A stretch of DNA of 64,000 nucleotides from Nymphaea colorata. Lineage: Eukaryota; Streptophyta; Magnoliopsida; Nymphaeales; Nymphaeaceae. Where the stretch lies: positions 8,151,205 through 8,215,204 of the forward strand of contig NC_045138.2 of the NCBI RefSeq assembly GCF_008831285.2, read 5' to 3'. The position numbers and the translations under genes were made by a program. This document shows, piece after piece, positions 37,972-51,155 of the stretch; within the stretch, counting starts at the first letter, position 1; the number at the start of each line of letters is the position of its first letter. The notes under the pieces were generated by a model. That model had not been told where the DNA came from, made no database searches, and saw only the letters and a program-made list of their open reading frames with translations.

Positions 37972-40900
37972 TCAATGCAGTTATGGACAAAAACCTACTG
38001 GAAGCATTATGTGCCAAGTCATCATAGATTGCACATTTATCAAAAATTAAGAATGCAATGTTGAACATTTGTATTGCTTACTAACATATAGAAAAACATA
38101 GCTCATGAGTTTAAAAGACAAACAAACACCACTTCCAATGAAAAAACACTTTTATTGTCATTGAGCTTACTGAACAGAAGTTCAAAAAGATAAGGTCAAG
38201 CCCAACATTGACACAAGTTGTGAGACCATCCTACAATAGAATTGTTGACCTAAGAAGAATCTAACCATAAGTTATCCACTTCCATCTTAGAAGCACTTTT
38301 TCTCAATTTGTGATTGTTGTCATGGTCATGCATAACATAGAATAGAGTTCTAGGAAATAATAGTTTTTGCTTTTAGAAAGCACTTCTATAGATAGTTTTA
38401 TAAGTGAACTTTGTTGACCAAATTGAGGATATCTCCTTCTTCTGGAGTAATTTTTTCAATATAAAACCTTTCTTTGGTCTTGAACTACTTGGAAACTTTG
38501 TACCAATATCTCCTTCAATGACTTTCTTTTATATGTCATTTGTAGATGCACTTTAGTCCAATGTCCTTTGTATCTTATTTCTAGCTTCCTCAAACTCCAT
38601 GCCAAAGATGAATCACAAAATCCATTTTATAACTAAAAAAAAATCATAAGTTTTCAAACTGAAATGCCTACAAGTTAAAGGAGCTAAAGCATACAAGTTG
38701 CTTATCCTTGGAATAATTTGGATTTCCCACCACCCATTGTATATAAGCTTATATTTGCATCAAATAATTGGGAATGCACTTCTAAAAACTAGGTATGGAG
38801 GTATTATATATCTTCCTTTTTTTTTTATCTTGGTTCAAGGTCATTGACTCAGCTACTACATCCAGTAACTCATGAGATGCCTCATAATTTTATGAAAAAT
38901 TAGAAACCAAAATCCACTTATAGGCATTGGAGGCATACCTAAACGTAACGATATAAATGACCTAAATATGAAATGCTAAAGATAAATAAAATCAAATAGA
39001 AGTTGTAGAATATCTTGATGTGCATGTGGGAAAATTACTTCAATAGTGATAGCAAGTAAAAGGGATAACAACAATCAATAATTAAAGAATAATTTTGTTG
39101 GAAGGTAGCAGTTTCTCTGTCCTACACTTTATGTTGTCATATATATATATATTTTTTCCTTAAGAGAAGATATTTTAATGTCCTACAAATTGGACATAAA
39201 ATGGTTTTTTTTTTTGTATTCTCCTACTCTAGAGTGCATGCTTGTTATTTTCTTGTCCATGTCAAGTAAGATTGAATATATACAAGTTGCTTAGGAATTA
39301 AATTAAGATTTCTAATTTCAATTTCCTGCCAATTGAACTCTGAAGTTTCCAACATCAGTCTAGCATAAAAAAAAAAGATGAAGAAATGTTAGCATTCACT
39401 ATTTCTGCCTTCATAAGGCATCTTACATTTCTATGATCTATAGGATACTTTTAAAGCATAGATAGGTCAGGACCTAGCTAGGTCTGTATACCAGGTCTGC
39501 ATAAAAGAACATAATAGGGATCTATGCAAATAAAACTGCAACACAAATAAAGACTTCACATACTATTGAAGAATCAACACATATAATAAGCATAATTTTA
39601 CATATAAAATGGAAACTATTTATGAGAAATCCCATAAACTATTTTTGACAATGATTAATAACCTGGTAAGAGCCATTTAATTTCTATACTCACTTCATTA
39701 TAACTTTCATCTAACAACCAAACCTATTATAATAAACAAATGACACTAAAAGTGATTGATGCTCATTAACATAAAAATGTAAGACTATCATTTAAATTAT
39801 ATGTTTTCTCAACCAATTGTGACTTGAAGCTCATACATAGGAAAAGGTCATACCATATTGTTCTCTTAATCTATTATGGTGAAGCCAACAACTAAAATGA
39901 CTTGTACATGTTAAAATAGTTGTAAATTTGTAAGATGTTGAAGTGATTTCCTTAGCTATAAAACAAAGCAATTGATTTAGAACTAATATCATACATTAGT
40001 CATATATGATGTTCTCAATTATGTAGTTGCCTAGTCATTTATTTTTATGCTAACATAATTATTTCTATGTAGATTATTCAAGTTTGTTTTCATACTATCT
40101 AAGTATAAAAAATGAAATGATTGTACATATGAGCAAAGAAGCCCTCAATAATAGAACTTTTTGTAGGATTTTTAGTTCACATGTAAGATGTGAGATTTTA
40201 ATCTAAAAGGATATGTATCAACAAAAAAAATGACTACAAATAGTACCAGCAATAATATTAATTAATAACAAATATTATAAAATCCTAATAACCTCCAATA
40301 AAATACACTCATAAATAATGTACAAAATCTACTAATATTGCTTCTCTTCCAAGTGAATAGGTAAATATACTATAATGTGAAGGTCAATTGAATTTTTTTT
40401 ATGGCACAATATAATAATGATTTGTTGTTCTAGTTTAATTAAATCATTTTCATGAAAAACTCTTGTATACAACTATTTGAAGAAACTACGTGACTATAAT
40501 TAAAGAAATTAATGTATTAACCTATGACAATCATGACGTTTAAGAAGTTTATATTTTTTATGAACATATATAAAAAATTATTCACAGTTTGACTATATAA
40601 ACTTTCATATTTTTGAGTACTCGACAAAAGATATCATTATTTAATAAAAATTTTAAAAACATGCTAAAGACAAATGAACTCTGTCGAAGCATTCAATCGG
40701 TATTAGGTGGAGTGAATGTCTTACAAACATATCATGCAAACCAAGTGGAACAATACTATATCTTTCAATTTTCCTGTTATATTCAAGAACATCTTAATTA
40801 GGTTGTCAAACTCATTTTTTTCTAAGTGCTTAACATTCAAGGTCTTGTGTAATATGTTATTTCATCAATAAGGTAATTGATGGAATACACTTTTTTCTCC

Positions 40901-41630
40901 AATCTTACGATAAGTATTGAGTAAGAATTTGCTCAAATTTAATATTGATATTTTGAACTTCAGATAATGTTAAACAAATATAGGGTAAACTTAATTCAAT
41001 AGTTCTATGAACACAACATGCACATCATTGATATCTATGGTTTAGTGATGACCACATATAGTGTGCCTAACACTATTTATTAGAACCAGACAAGATATAA
41101 TGGCATCTATCCTTGTGGAATGGATAAACCAATCGATCTTTATTGTTTGACCATGACAAATTTGTACATTTAAAAAAAAACCATTAATTATCCACAATCT
41201 CAGTACATGTAGTTGAAATTTTATATGTTATGATATATCTTATACCTTCAATTCAGCCTTTTGTAATTTTTTCTCTTTTATAAGTATATGCATGGACAAA
41301 TCAACATCTTATCCTTTATACTAGAAGCAAGCAGTAAAAATATGAAGTAAAATTGTTTCATATATATCCGATAAGACAATTTGCGTCGAAATTAGCACAA
41401 ATGATAATCTTCCATAAATTTTACATGTTTCTGTACAGGGATAAAAAACATTGCTTGCTAAATATATCATGAACATTAGAGGCAAAACAAACATTTGGTT
41501 CATTAAAAGTTTTTCATGCTAATGTTATTGTTTATGCATATTTTATCGTGTCATTTCATGTAAGATGGTGGGCAAAATAAAACAAAAAGCCCCTAGAGTC
41601 TTGATATTAAAGGAAAATGACACAACACAT

Positions 41631-42091
41631 TAGTAGGAAGATTGTCAACTTTCATTTTTGTTTGTGACTTGACTAACTAATCCATTTATTACTTTCTATG
41701 TTGATGCACTTCAAAAATAATGTGCTCCTTTAACTTCATATATTCTCAATACAATATACAATGTCTTAACATGCATTAATTTTCACGTAAATAAGGCCCA
41801 TGTCTCTAGCAACTTTTTTGTCTCAAACTATTTGTAGTTTTCTTTTGAAAATATTACTTTTAGTAGGAATCCTGTCGACTTTCTTTTTTGTTTATGACTT
41901 GACTAACTAATTCCTTTATTACTTTATATGTTGATGCACTTCAAAAAATAACATGATCCTTTAACTTCATATATTTTCAATACAATATACAATGTCTTAA
42001 CATGCATCAATTTTTACATAAACAAGGCCCAAGTCGCTAGTAACTTTTTTGTTTCAAAATATTTGAAGTTTTCTTTTGAAAATATTACTTT
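41631..42091. repeat. 230-bp tandem duplication
   Basis: Units 41631-41860 and 41861-42091 both start TAGTAGGAA and end GAAAATATTACTT. They differ by scattered substitutions and small indels. No coding content or element termini are visible. Confidence 0.9.
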
Positions 42092-44059
42092 TAGTAATTT
42101 AAGTATATAAAAATAATTTATTTCTCCATTCACCTAAGCCTTTTATGCAAAATAATCAATTCAGGAAGACAGTCTAGTAAACTATATAAAATCTAGGTAT
42201 AATTGATCTTACGTTACATCATCTAACATTTTATTAAATGACGTAAATTCCACAATAGAAATATTCACATAATCATGTTATTGTTCCTAACTGAATATTC
42301 GAGCACGATTGTTTAAATGTATCATGCAACACTTTGTACACTTATATTCATTTGATTTACGAGTTATAATATCAATATTAGTTGTCGATAAAGTGAAAGG
42401 TTCTGTAAGATAATACATCTATTATAGCCTAACAAATTTTATCACATACTATATGATCAAAGATCATACGTGGAGATCAATACAAAATCTGTTGCATATT
42501 AGGCAGATATAATGTATCTATTAATTCTTAGACTATTTACCAACACAAGTTTCATGAATTCTTTTGTTCTAATCACGCATCTGTTTGATCAAATACAGTA
42601 AACATTCCTTACATTATGAAGGCATTTACATATCAAATATTAGATGTTTATGGTCATTATGAAGTCTTCAATAATACTAGACAACAATTACATAACACCT
42701 CCCTTTGTTAATCCAACTTTTATTTCCTATTAAATTCAAAAGCTTAAAGAAGTTATCTCCTTTCTCCTTAGCAAAATATTTCAAACTAAATGATTGATAG
42801 ACACATGCTTCTTACATCTAGATCATCATAATGTTCAACAATAATTAGGTGGTGGGACCTTGTTGTTAATAACTTACCTTAATTATACGTACACTTATTA
42901 AAAGGTTGATGAATGAAAAAAGTTCATTTGTTTAGTAGTTACATATGAACATTATTTTAGTTTTACAACTAGACTAGTTAAATGAATTGAACAAAGAGAG
43001 TAATTTGCAGTCATAATGGGCTTTAGTATACGACAATCTACATACATTAGATAGATCCTCATACCTTAAAAACCATACCTTATTATGTCATTTAATATGC
43101 ACAAATCCATCAACAGAAAATTAACCTAATTCCACCAAATATGTGTAGTGCAAACCCTCTATTTGATACAACAATTACCATTGATGTTTATCTTTACCTC
43201 TAGATAATAAAGAATGATTTGAACCTCCAAATACATCCATCTTTGCACAAGAAACCTATCTACAGAGCATTAGCTTGGCAACCTCCTTAATTGTCACGAA
43301 ATTTGGATGGACCATATGATAAACATGCATGTTCTCAAACAACATTCTTACATATATAGGACAAAACAGACCAAACTATTACTTGGCATACCATACACCA
43401 CAAATAGACCTTTTTATTAAGGAATTTATAAGTGACCTAATGAGACAAACAAGTTTTTTTATATCAACCTCTCCATTGTTTTGGAAACATGCATAAAAAT
43501 ATTAGTTAATTCCTCCCAAAAGTGTAACACTCTTTTACAACCAAGTGAATAACCATAGGACTTTATGGCCAAGAATCATAAAATAGGGAGCCAAAATATT
43601 TTTTAGTGTGCAACCATGTGATCAATATCTTGAGTATGATAACATAAGGGCTATATGAATCATTATTTAGATGCGATAAACTTGAATTGGTAGTTTATAA
43701 TGTATAAAGTCATCTTTCAAAGTCAAAAAATAATTGTATTTCAATTTTGTGATTCTTGAACTATGAGAGAGTACCCATAATGCAGAGCATACAAAAAGCA
43801 AAGGCACTAGGGAATTGGAGCTTATGCCTTTTGTACAGTGTAATTTATTCTGTTATTCCAAATAAATTTTAATAAAAATTGGGGCCCTCTCTGGTAAGGC
43901 TGCATCAAAATAATAATAATAATAATATTAACAACAACAACAATAATGGTGCATCCATTTTATAATAATTATTATTATTTTGGGGTTGAACAAGATTAGC
44001 TAAGAAACTATTCTGACACCATAATTTTTAATATTTGTGACATCTATTTGGGCTTCTTG

Positions 44060-46480
44060 TATAAGCATCAAACTAAGCAACCAGAGATGAAATATAAGCA
44101 AATAGAGGTAAGATATGATTAGGTAGTGATTTGACATTTTGAATGCAACATAAGAAATTGGTAATCCATATGAAGTATTAAACCTTTGTCAGCCACATGT
44201 TTTGTACCCATGGCAAGTGTGTAGATAGGAGACTTAGCATTTTGAAAATATTCACGAATAGTGCTAGACCATTTCTTCATGGATTATAATTATTCCTTTA
44301 ACTATAGAACTTGAGATCGAGATTGGACTGCCTAAGTTTATTTCAAATTGTTGCTGTAACGTTATTCTTTTTTAGCAGGATGGATTTGGATCGGGATCCA
44401 GGTGTCGGCTCGGGTCTGAATCCACTCCAACTCAGTCTGAGTCCACTGGGCGTGAGTGGCTAGGTCCGTCAACTGGGCTCGGTCTGGGTTTGACTGGACC
44501 TAGCTCGGTCAATTCCGTGGGTGGACCCACCTCGGTCCGGGTCGGTTGGCTGTGTCTGGTGGCTGAGCTCGAATACTCTTCTTCGCATCAACGCTGGTAA
44601 GGTCTGGGCTGGGCTCGGTCAACTCTGACTCACTGCATCGGATAACCTCCCTAAGAAAAATAACGACTACGCTGGAAAGGCCTCCTCGCGCGTTAGCCTG
44701 ATGCTTATGTGATTAATTTTGTTTAAAAATTTCTATGCAATTGCATGTACATGCTAGATTGATAACTGCTTAGGACAGATGAGGTGGGGTATCGAGTCGA
44801 GTGTCTCTTCGACCCCAATTGTGCATTAGAAAACATCTTAGAATGATAACTGCCTAGGACAACTACGAGCCAATCACGGATCGAGACTACTTTCCAGGAT
44901 TTGGTTCAGTTTTGAAAGATGTGTTTGATAAGATGTGAGTTTTTATGAATGTGAATGTTGTGATTTGTTGCATATGTATTGCTGTGGGCAATGATGCAAA
45001 TGAATGAATTAGAGGGTAGTTGTTCCCGTATTGTATGAGGGCTAGCTAAGAATGTTAATGATATGTGTGGCCCTCGTGTGGAGGCAATTGGAGGTGTGGG
45101 CGTACTCGTGAAGTGAACCAACCTTATGAGCTAGCCAGTCTTTTTGCCAATGTACTTTCATAATGATAATAATGAAAGAATAAGAGATGAGAGGCCAGTG
45201 GGATGTGGCTATGTGTTTGGGAGTTGTCCCGCCTTCGCCACTGGTCTCGCCTGTTCGGAGCGCAGGTGGTGCAAGACTCCAAGGTACTGTTGTGTGATGT
45301 GCTTGGAGTGTTGGGCTCCCACCTTCCCAACCTGGGTGTCCTAGGGAAGGCTGAATATCTTTTCTTGGAATTCACACACCCATGGATGAGTGCTCTACCG
45401 CTGCAGCGGGAATGAATCTATACTATTATGGGCCACCACGGGGGTTGTCTCTCGGTTGTAGGCCGCCCGTGGTGTGCACGTGTCTGTGTTTGCACCCACA
45501 GGAACTGTCAATTCACTAAAGCTAATGAAAATGAAAGTATGTGAATGAAATGAATGAGAATGATATGTTTATGCATGTCTTGCATGTGAATTGAAATTGT
45601 GTTATCGTGGCCATTGAGTGGCCTTTACATGTCGTGGTCTATGTGAGGGGCCTTCTTGGCAAATGATGTGATTATGCCCCACCACGACATGATGATGATT
45701 TGCTTTTATTATTGTGATTATCTCATATTTGAGCCCTACCTAAGAGGGTTAGAAGTTTTCCTTCCTTGTTGCCATACTACGAAGGCTAAGCCTTCAGTTG
45801 TTTCCTTTTTGAGGTTTTGGAGGACCAAAGGCAGCAGGTTGACCAGATGGCTTCACTCACATCCTACTGGGAAGGTTTTGAGTCCTTTGTAGTGCCAGTG
45901 CTTCTTTTTCTTTTATTTTATTGATGTCTTGTTTTTGTTATGCATCCATTATGTGGTTTGGGGCTTTTTTGTCATACACAAATGTGATTTTGCATGAATT
46001 GAAATTGTTATATAAATGAAAGTTGCCCCATTGTTTCGACATAACTCCCTCATTTTTGAATTGTTCTGTAGTCGCACCTCAATGCTTTATGTTTAGAAAA
46101 AAAAATTTGTTTGAGGGTCAAAAGGTTGGGGTGTGACAGTTGCAGACTTCATAGCAATTTGGGAGTGCAAGGGGTTGAATAAGAAAACTAATGATTCGGC
46201 CCAACAACAGTGGTCATGCCATATACACAAGCATGCTTTCTTAAGATTTACCATCACCTGATTTCTTAAAGCTGGATATGACATTGAGCCATCCATTAGC
46301 CTATATACATTGTATGCCATGAGAATGGGATTAAATTGAGATTCCCACAATGAACAGTAATTGGACGATGGCTTTACATTGAGAAAATGTTGAAGGCTGA
46401 ATAAAAAATATCATATATTTTGAGAACTTATCTGTTGCAAGGAAGATCCTTCCGACAGCATGAAGTTGAAGTCTTCACTC
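44060..46480 (-). pseudogene. Copia gag remnant on the - strand, split by a solo LTR
   Basis: On - from about 46480 to 46139, text such as LWESQFNPILMAYNVY and LMDGSMSYP matches the N-terminal part of copia gag (UBN2-like). Below the solo LTR (44354 downward) the gag resumes with STIREYFQNAKS and LAMGTKHVADKGLILH, the next conserved part of the same domain. Stops are present throughout. The 3' continuation below about 44080 is unreadable. Confidence 0.6.
44355..46138 (+). mobile_element. Solo LTR (1784 bp) with 5-bp target duplication
   Basis: It begins TGTAACGTTATTC and ends GGTTGGGGTGTGACA, flanked on both sides by GTTGC (44350-44354 and 46139-46143). Termini of the TGTAAC...GTGACA kind are usual for Ty3/gypsy LTRs. 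The interior is GC-richer than its surroundings, with CTCGGTC-type repeats near 44410-44640. No polyprotein is present between the ends, and gag sequence flanks it on both sides. Strand is set by convention only. Confidence 0.8.
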
Positions 46481-46539
46481 CTAGGAATAGAAGTAAACTT
46501 AACGATGAGAGATAACAAATAATGACTCTTATATCATAT

Positions 46540-46960
46540 TAAAATGAAAGCAAACAAAAAATAAGAGAGGAGACCACAAGATTAATATGGTTCAACAGAC
46601 TTATGCCTATGCAGCGAAAGGATTTTATATTTACATTCAACCATAGTCACAAGGGAAGGATTTTACTCTTTTTTATTATATGTTGTTAGATACAAGTTGA
46701 CCCTTTCTTTATCAAAATAGGGTGGATAAGATTGCTTTGCAAAACTATTGCTTGACTTGCTTGAGATATTTTCTTCTTAGAGTGGCATGAGATTATAGAA
46801 TGTTGATTTATCTTGATCTTTTTGGTAGGTTCAAACCTATCATTGACAATTTGAAAGCTTTTCCTATGGTCACTAGATCCATATTCCTTACAAAGCTTAG
46901 AATTAGATCCAACTTTGGATATAATAGCATTATATATTATAAAGTCCCTTCTCAAATGTA
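46540..46960 (-). mobile_element. Possible copia LTR and primer-binding site
   Basis: On -, the RT/RNase H remnant ends in a polypurine-like CATTTGAGAAGGGAC near 46955. About 400 bp later is TATGATATAAGAGTCATT (about 46547-46530), resembling a tRNA-Met primer-binding site (TGGTATCAGAGC type), and then gag begins. One LTR may thus serve two tandem element bodies. Both boundaries are decayed. Confidence 0.35.
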
Positions 46961-48000
46961 GGGGTCGAGGAAGAACCCGAAACTTGGTTCGAAAATGTTC
47001 AAATCTATCAATAGGAAATAGTACCACTAGCTGTGATGAGGAGATATGTCAAACTTGACATTGGCAATTCTATCATGAGTGAAATGGACATCAATCCCAA
47101 CATGTTTGGTGCATTGGTAAAAGATTGGATCAGCAAATGAGAAAACTGCATTGCTATTTTCACATAACAATGTAGGAGATGTCTTGAACGGAATGTGCAA
47201 CTCATGAATAAAATATTGTGACCAAATAAGTTCAGAAGGAGAATTGGCAATGGCTCGATATTCAGCTTTGAAACTTGATCTTGAAATCATATTTTCTTTC
47301 TTAGGCTTGATAAATATAGCATAGCCACCTATAAATATCCTATCATTCAAATTTCCATCCTAATCAGTATCACTGCAGGCTTGCAACAAAGATTGAAGGA
47401 TGACCAAATAAGGAGCCCATAGTAGAAAGTATGTCTTCTTAAGATATTGGAAAATGCATTTGATAGCAATCTTCCATGGTAGGCTTTTGCATGAGTTGAT
47501 TGCAATTGGGAACAATGAATAAATCATGTCAAGTAATTCTTGCATACAGCAACGATCCAACAATTTGTCTATATAGAGTGGCATCATGGAAAGAGTTGCC
47601 CATGGATGCCCAAAGAGAAATAGAGCCCAACATTGGTGTTGCAATAGGTTTGTCCCTAGTCATTCTTTCTTTGTTATGAATGTCCTCAAGTATTTATGTT
47701 GTGGCAGTAGAATTCTATCTAAGGTGATAGATACTCTTAGAAAATAATGAAGATTGCCAAGGCCCTTAAGAGCAAACTTGAGATGGAGCCTTTAATCACT
47801 TGTTTCACTACAATAGAAGAGCCGATTTTAATACTATGATCAAGATAAACTAAATGTATCCATGATGTAGAATAATTAGTAGTAGAACCCTTGAAGTTGA
47901 GCTTATGAAAGATGCTCAATTTCTTATACCAAGATTGTAATAGCCCATATAGGGCCTTATGCAAGTGAGACATAATCAAGATATTTTTTGCTCTCATGTC
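46960..48000 (-). pseudogene. Copia RT C-terminus and RNase H remnant on the - strand
   Basis: Read on - from 48000 down, it gives HLHKALYGLLQSWYKKLS, then FKGSTTNYS (reverse transcriptase). ATLYRQIVGSLLYARIT follows. RNase H motifs come next: SRSSFKAEYRAIANSPSELIWSQ, split here by no stop but quoted only in part, then LLCENSNAVF and KHVGIDVHFTHDRI. The C-terminal HFRTKFRVL block lies near 46990. Frameshifts and stops occur around 47360-47740, so it is dead. Confidence 0.7.
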
Positions 48001-48268
48001 TTTAATCCAGAGTCATGCACACAGTCTCTTGAAGATTGCCATGTGAGAAGGCATTGGTAGCATCTTGTTTCTAGAGCTCTCAATCATGGGTGGCCCTTGA
48101 TGCAAACCTAAGAACAATTTTTCCTTACCCTTCCCTTGCATTTGTTTTTCTCCACTTTCCCTTTGCTTTCTCTCTTGAAAACATGTTGATAGTCTTATCT
48201 CCAAAATTATACCGAGGCTCTCTATCATGCCATGAGGATCGACATCCATTTACCTTTGCCACATTTTT

Positions 48269-51155
48269 TGTGACGCTCCAATGTCATACACAACTAAACA
48301 CAAAAAGGAAATAAAAACAAAGATTTTTTTATAAGGTCATTATGACTAAGTAGAAGCGGGACAAATCACACACCTACATAGTTAGTGTTGGCCCATTATT
48401 TTTATTGTGTACAGATAACTTGCCTGTGTAATTAGCACACGACATGATCTGTCATAGTAGGTAGTGTTTTTAATAAAAAACACTTATTTATGAAATAATG
48501 CTTCATAAATATGTCGAAGAGTTATGCTCTCAAGTGGTAGTTTGAAGCAACTGAAGAGGGTATACCAACAAACCCTCGCATACACAAAGTTTAAAGTTCA
48601 AGGGATTGTATATGACATTAGATAAGCTTTTATTAGCAATCCCCCATCCTTTCAGCCATCTAATCATCAAGCATCATCTGGTGGTGATAACCTAAGGAAA
48701 GATAGAAATTCATGACATCAGCACAACTGTTGAGTACAATGAAAATCATGATAAGATTTCCAATGTTTCATTACATGAGTGTAAAGCATGTGCATTTTAC
48801 GGACTGTCAACAATGGTAGTGAGAGAGTATCATCACTAGATGCAAGTTTACTCCAACACCGGTGATAATACATGTATCATAATTCAAAAATTCTATGAAG
48901 TTCAGACTGGTCGTTTGTTCGGCATTCCAATGAACCAAACTCACTCTGAGTCACACAAGTAACCGATCAGATCAGTAATAGCAGTAAATGCAAGTAAACA
49001 AATGAATAAATAAATAAACAGATAGGATTCATGGTTGCATGAATTCTAATGATGCATATGCATGCACCCGCCTGAGTAAAATCATATGATGTCACCCAAC
49101 TCGCTGGTGTATTTAGGACAAACTGTTGCGCTGCTTACGGTCCTAAACAATGAGTCATCGGGAACATTGGCATAGTTTGGGGTAACCACTGCCATGACTC
49201 ATATTTCATTGAGCTCAACAATGTTACTGTAGTAACTGCATCCCACACTTGCTACCTCATGCCGGGGATGGATCCTCTAAGTAGTGTGGAGAAGAAGCAC
49301 TTTATACATGAATCCCTACATTTAGGGAAGGACCCAACCATATGGGTCTCCAAACCCCTACGCCACCCAACCTGGCTGGCTGTTTTTAAGTTTTATAGTT
49401 GGGTTTGACTCTTTGTAGTCATCACATGCGCAGATCTCAGACTTTTTATTTCCAGTTATACTAGGCCTTACTTGGACTTTCTTTATACCATCAACCCATA
49501 TACCGATCTCAGACTTTTTCATATTCGGTATGTTGAGCTGTATTCGGATTTTCCCTTATATCTATACCGTCAACTCGAAAATATGAAACTGTCCCCAGGC
49601 CGTTGCCCACATCAAAATGTTCATTTAGGCCATGAACAAACACCGTGTGAAATAAATAAACAATCATCATGCTCAATCAATCCAATGCATGAGCATACTT
49701 TTATATCTATAAGCATTACCCGGGTTTCTTTATCAACTATGCTCATCTTAGAGCTTAAGCTTGGGTTTATTATAAAACAGCACCACTCTTAGAACATAAT
49801 TACAAGCTTGTATCCTCAACATAGCTCAAGCTCCCTATCTCATTGTTGCATAATTTTTCAAAATCAAATACAACTAAATAACATGCATGTATGCATGAAC
49901 ATGTACTCAAAGAACTTAATTAGCTTAAGTCATTTGCTTAAACTTGTGACTTTGTTCAAACCACTAAACATCAATTATATTGATTTAAGCAATAAGTAGA
50001 TCACAAGAATAATCCAATTATGGATTATGAACCACAATTCTTCAATAATACTCTATGCAATCAATCGCCTGTAGGGCTTAAGATCGACCATAAGTGTGAC
50101 CAAGGTTGTCTAATCAAAGCTAGATCATACCCAACCAAGATCTAATAATAGTCATGTCTGACTAAGGCTAACTGGGTCCCATGGCCTAGCTTGGCCTATT
50201 GTCAAGGTTCGCGATGCAGGGAATTGGTGTGTGATTTGATGTGGTTTTGACACAGCCTAGACGATTAAGCTACGCAAACACTATTAGTGCAATCCATTGG
50301 TTGCTCACATGCACTATGGGTCTTTTAAAATTCTAAATACAAATCTGATAGAATCTCATGTTCCAGTCCATTTTTCATGATTCTAATCCATAGGAATTGT
50401 AGAAAATAGCTGCAGAGCACAGCCTATGAGAAGAAACTAGGATTTCTACGGTCAGAAATCTAAAATTTCACATTTAATTAGAGAAACTCCAATAGCTTCT
50501 ATGTACCTTAGATTTTTGCAAAATTTCTACTCTATGTAATTACGGCACATGCAAGAAAGGATTTGGCAAGTTGCACCGTCAATGGAATTACCTACTAAAA
50601 AGGACAGGAACTCCTATTTATAGTATGTTAATATATTCTATTTTAAGGAAGTTGTGAAAATTAATTAAATAATAAAAAAGGTGAAATTTTGATTTTATAT
50701 TATGAAGAGGTTAGCATAGTTAATTGCATTTAAATTGATTAATTTCAATTATGAATTAGTTAATGATTAATCCTAGCTTAAGAGCTCTAATTCAATATTA
50801 ATTGGGTGTTCAAGCTCTTAAATGGTCATTAATTAAACTTAACCATGAATTTAAACTTGATTATTTCAATTACTAGTCTACCCTTAGTCATGGTTGGTAA
50901 TTACAAATTTACCATTGACTAATGCCTAGAATACCCAAGTCTCACTGGGTTTGGGACTATTTTAGTCTCCCAGCTTGACTGTGAGTTTCATAAACATCGA
51001 ACATCCATTTTCTGTCTGGTTCCAAATGCGAACGAGGCTAAGTTGTGTACTTTTTATATGTATTATTAGTTTCAAGTTATGATGTAATGTCTTAACAATA
51101 TTCACATGGAAACACAATAGGTTTCAAGAACTTCTAAAGCTAAAACTGTAATTCA
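48269..51155 (-). mobile_element. Candidate solo LTR (about 2.9 kb), - strand
   Basis: On -, the block ends GGAGCGTCACA at 48269. A TATA-like ACTATAAATAGGAG lies at about 50613-50626, as in an LTR core promoter. A start at TGAATTACAG (51155) would give TTTTT on both flanks, but a T-run is weak evidence. The block follows the copia RT remnant and lacks coding sequence. Boundaries, especially the upper one, are uncertain. Confidence 0.4.
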
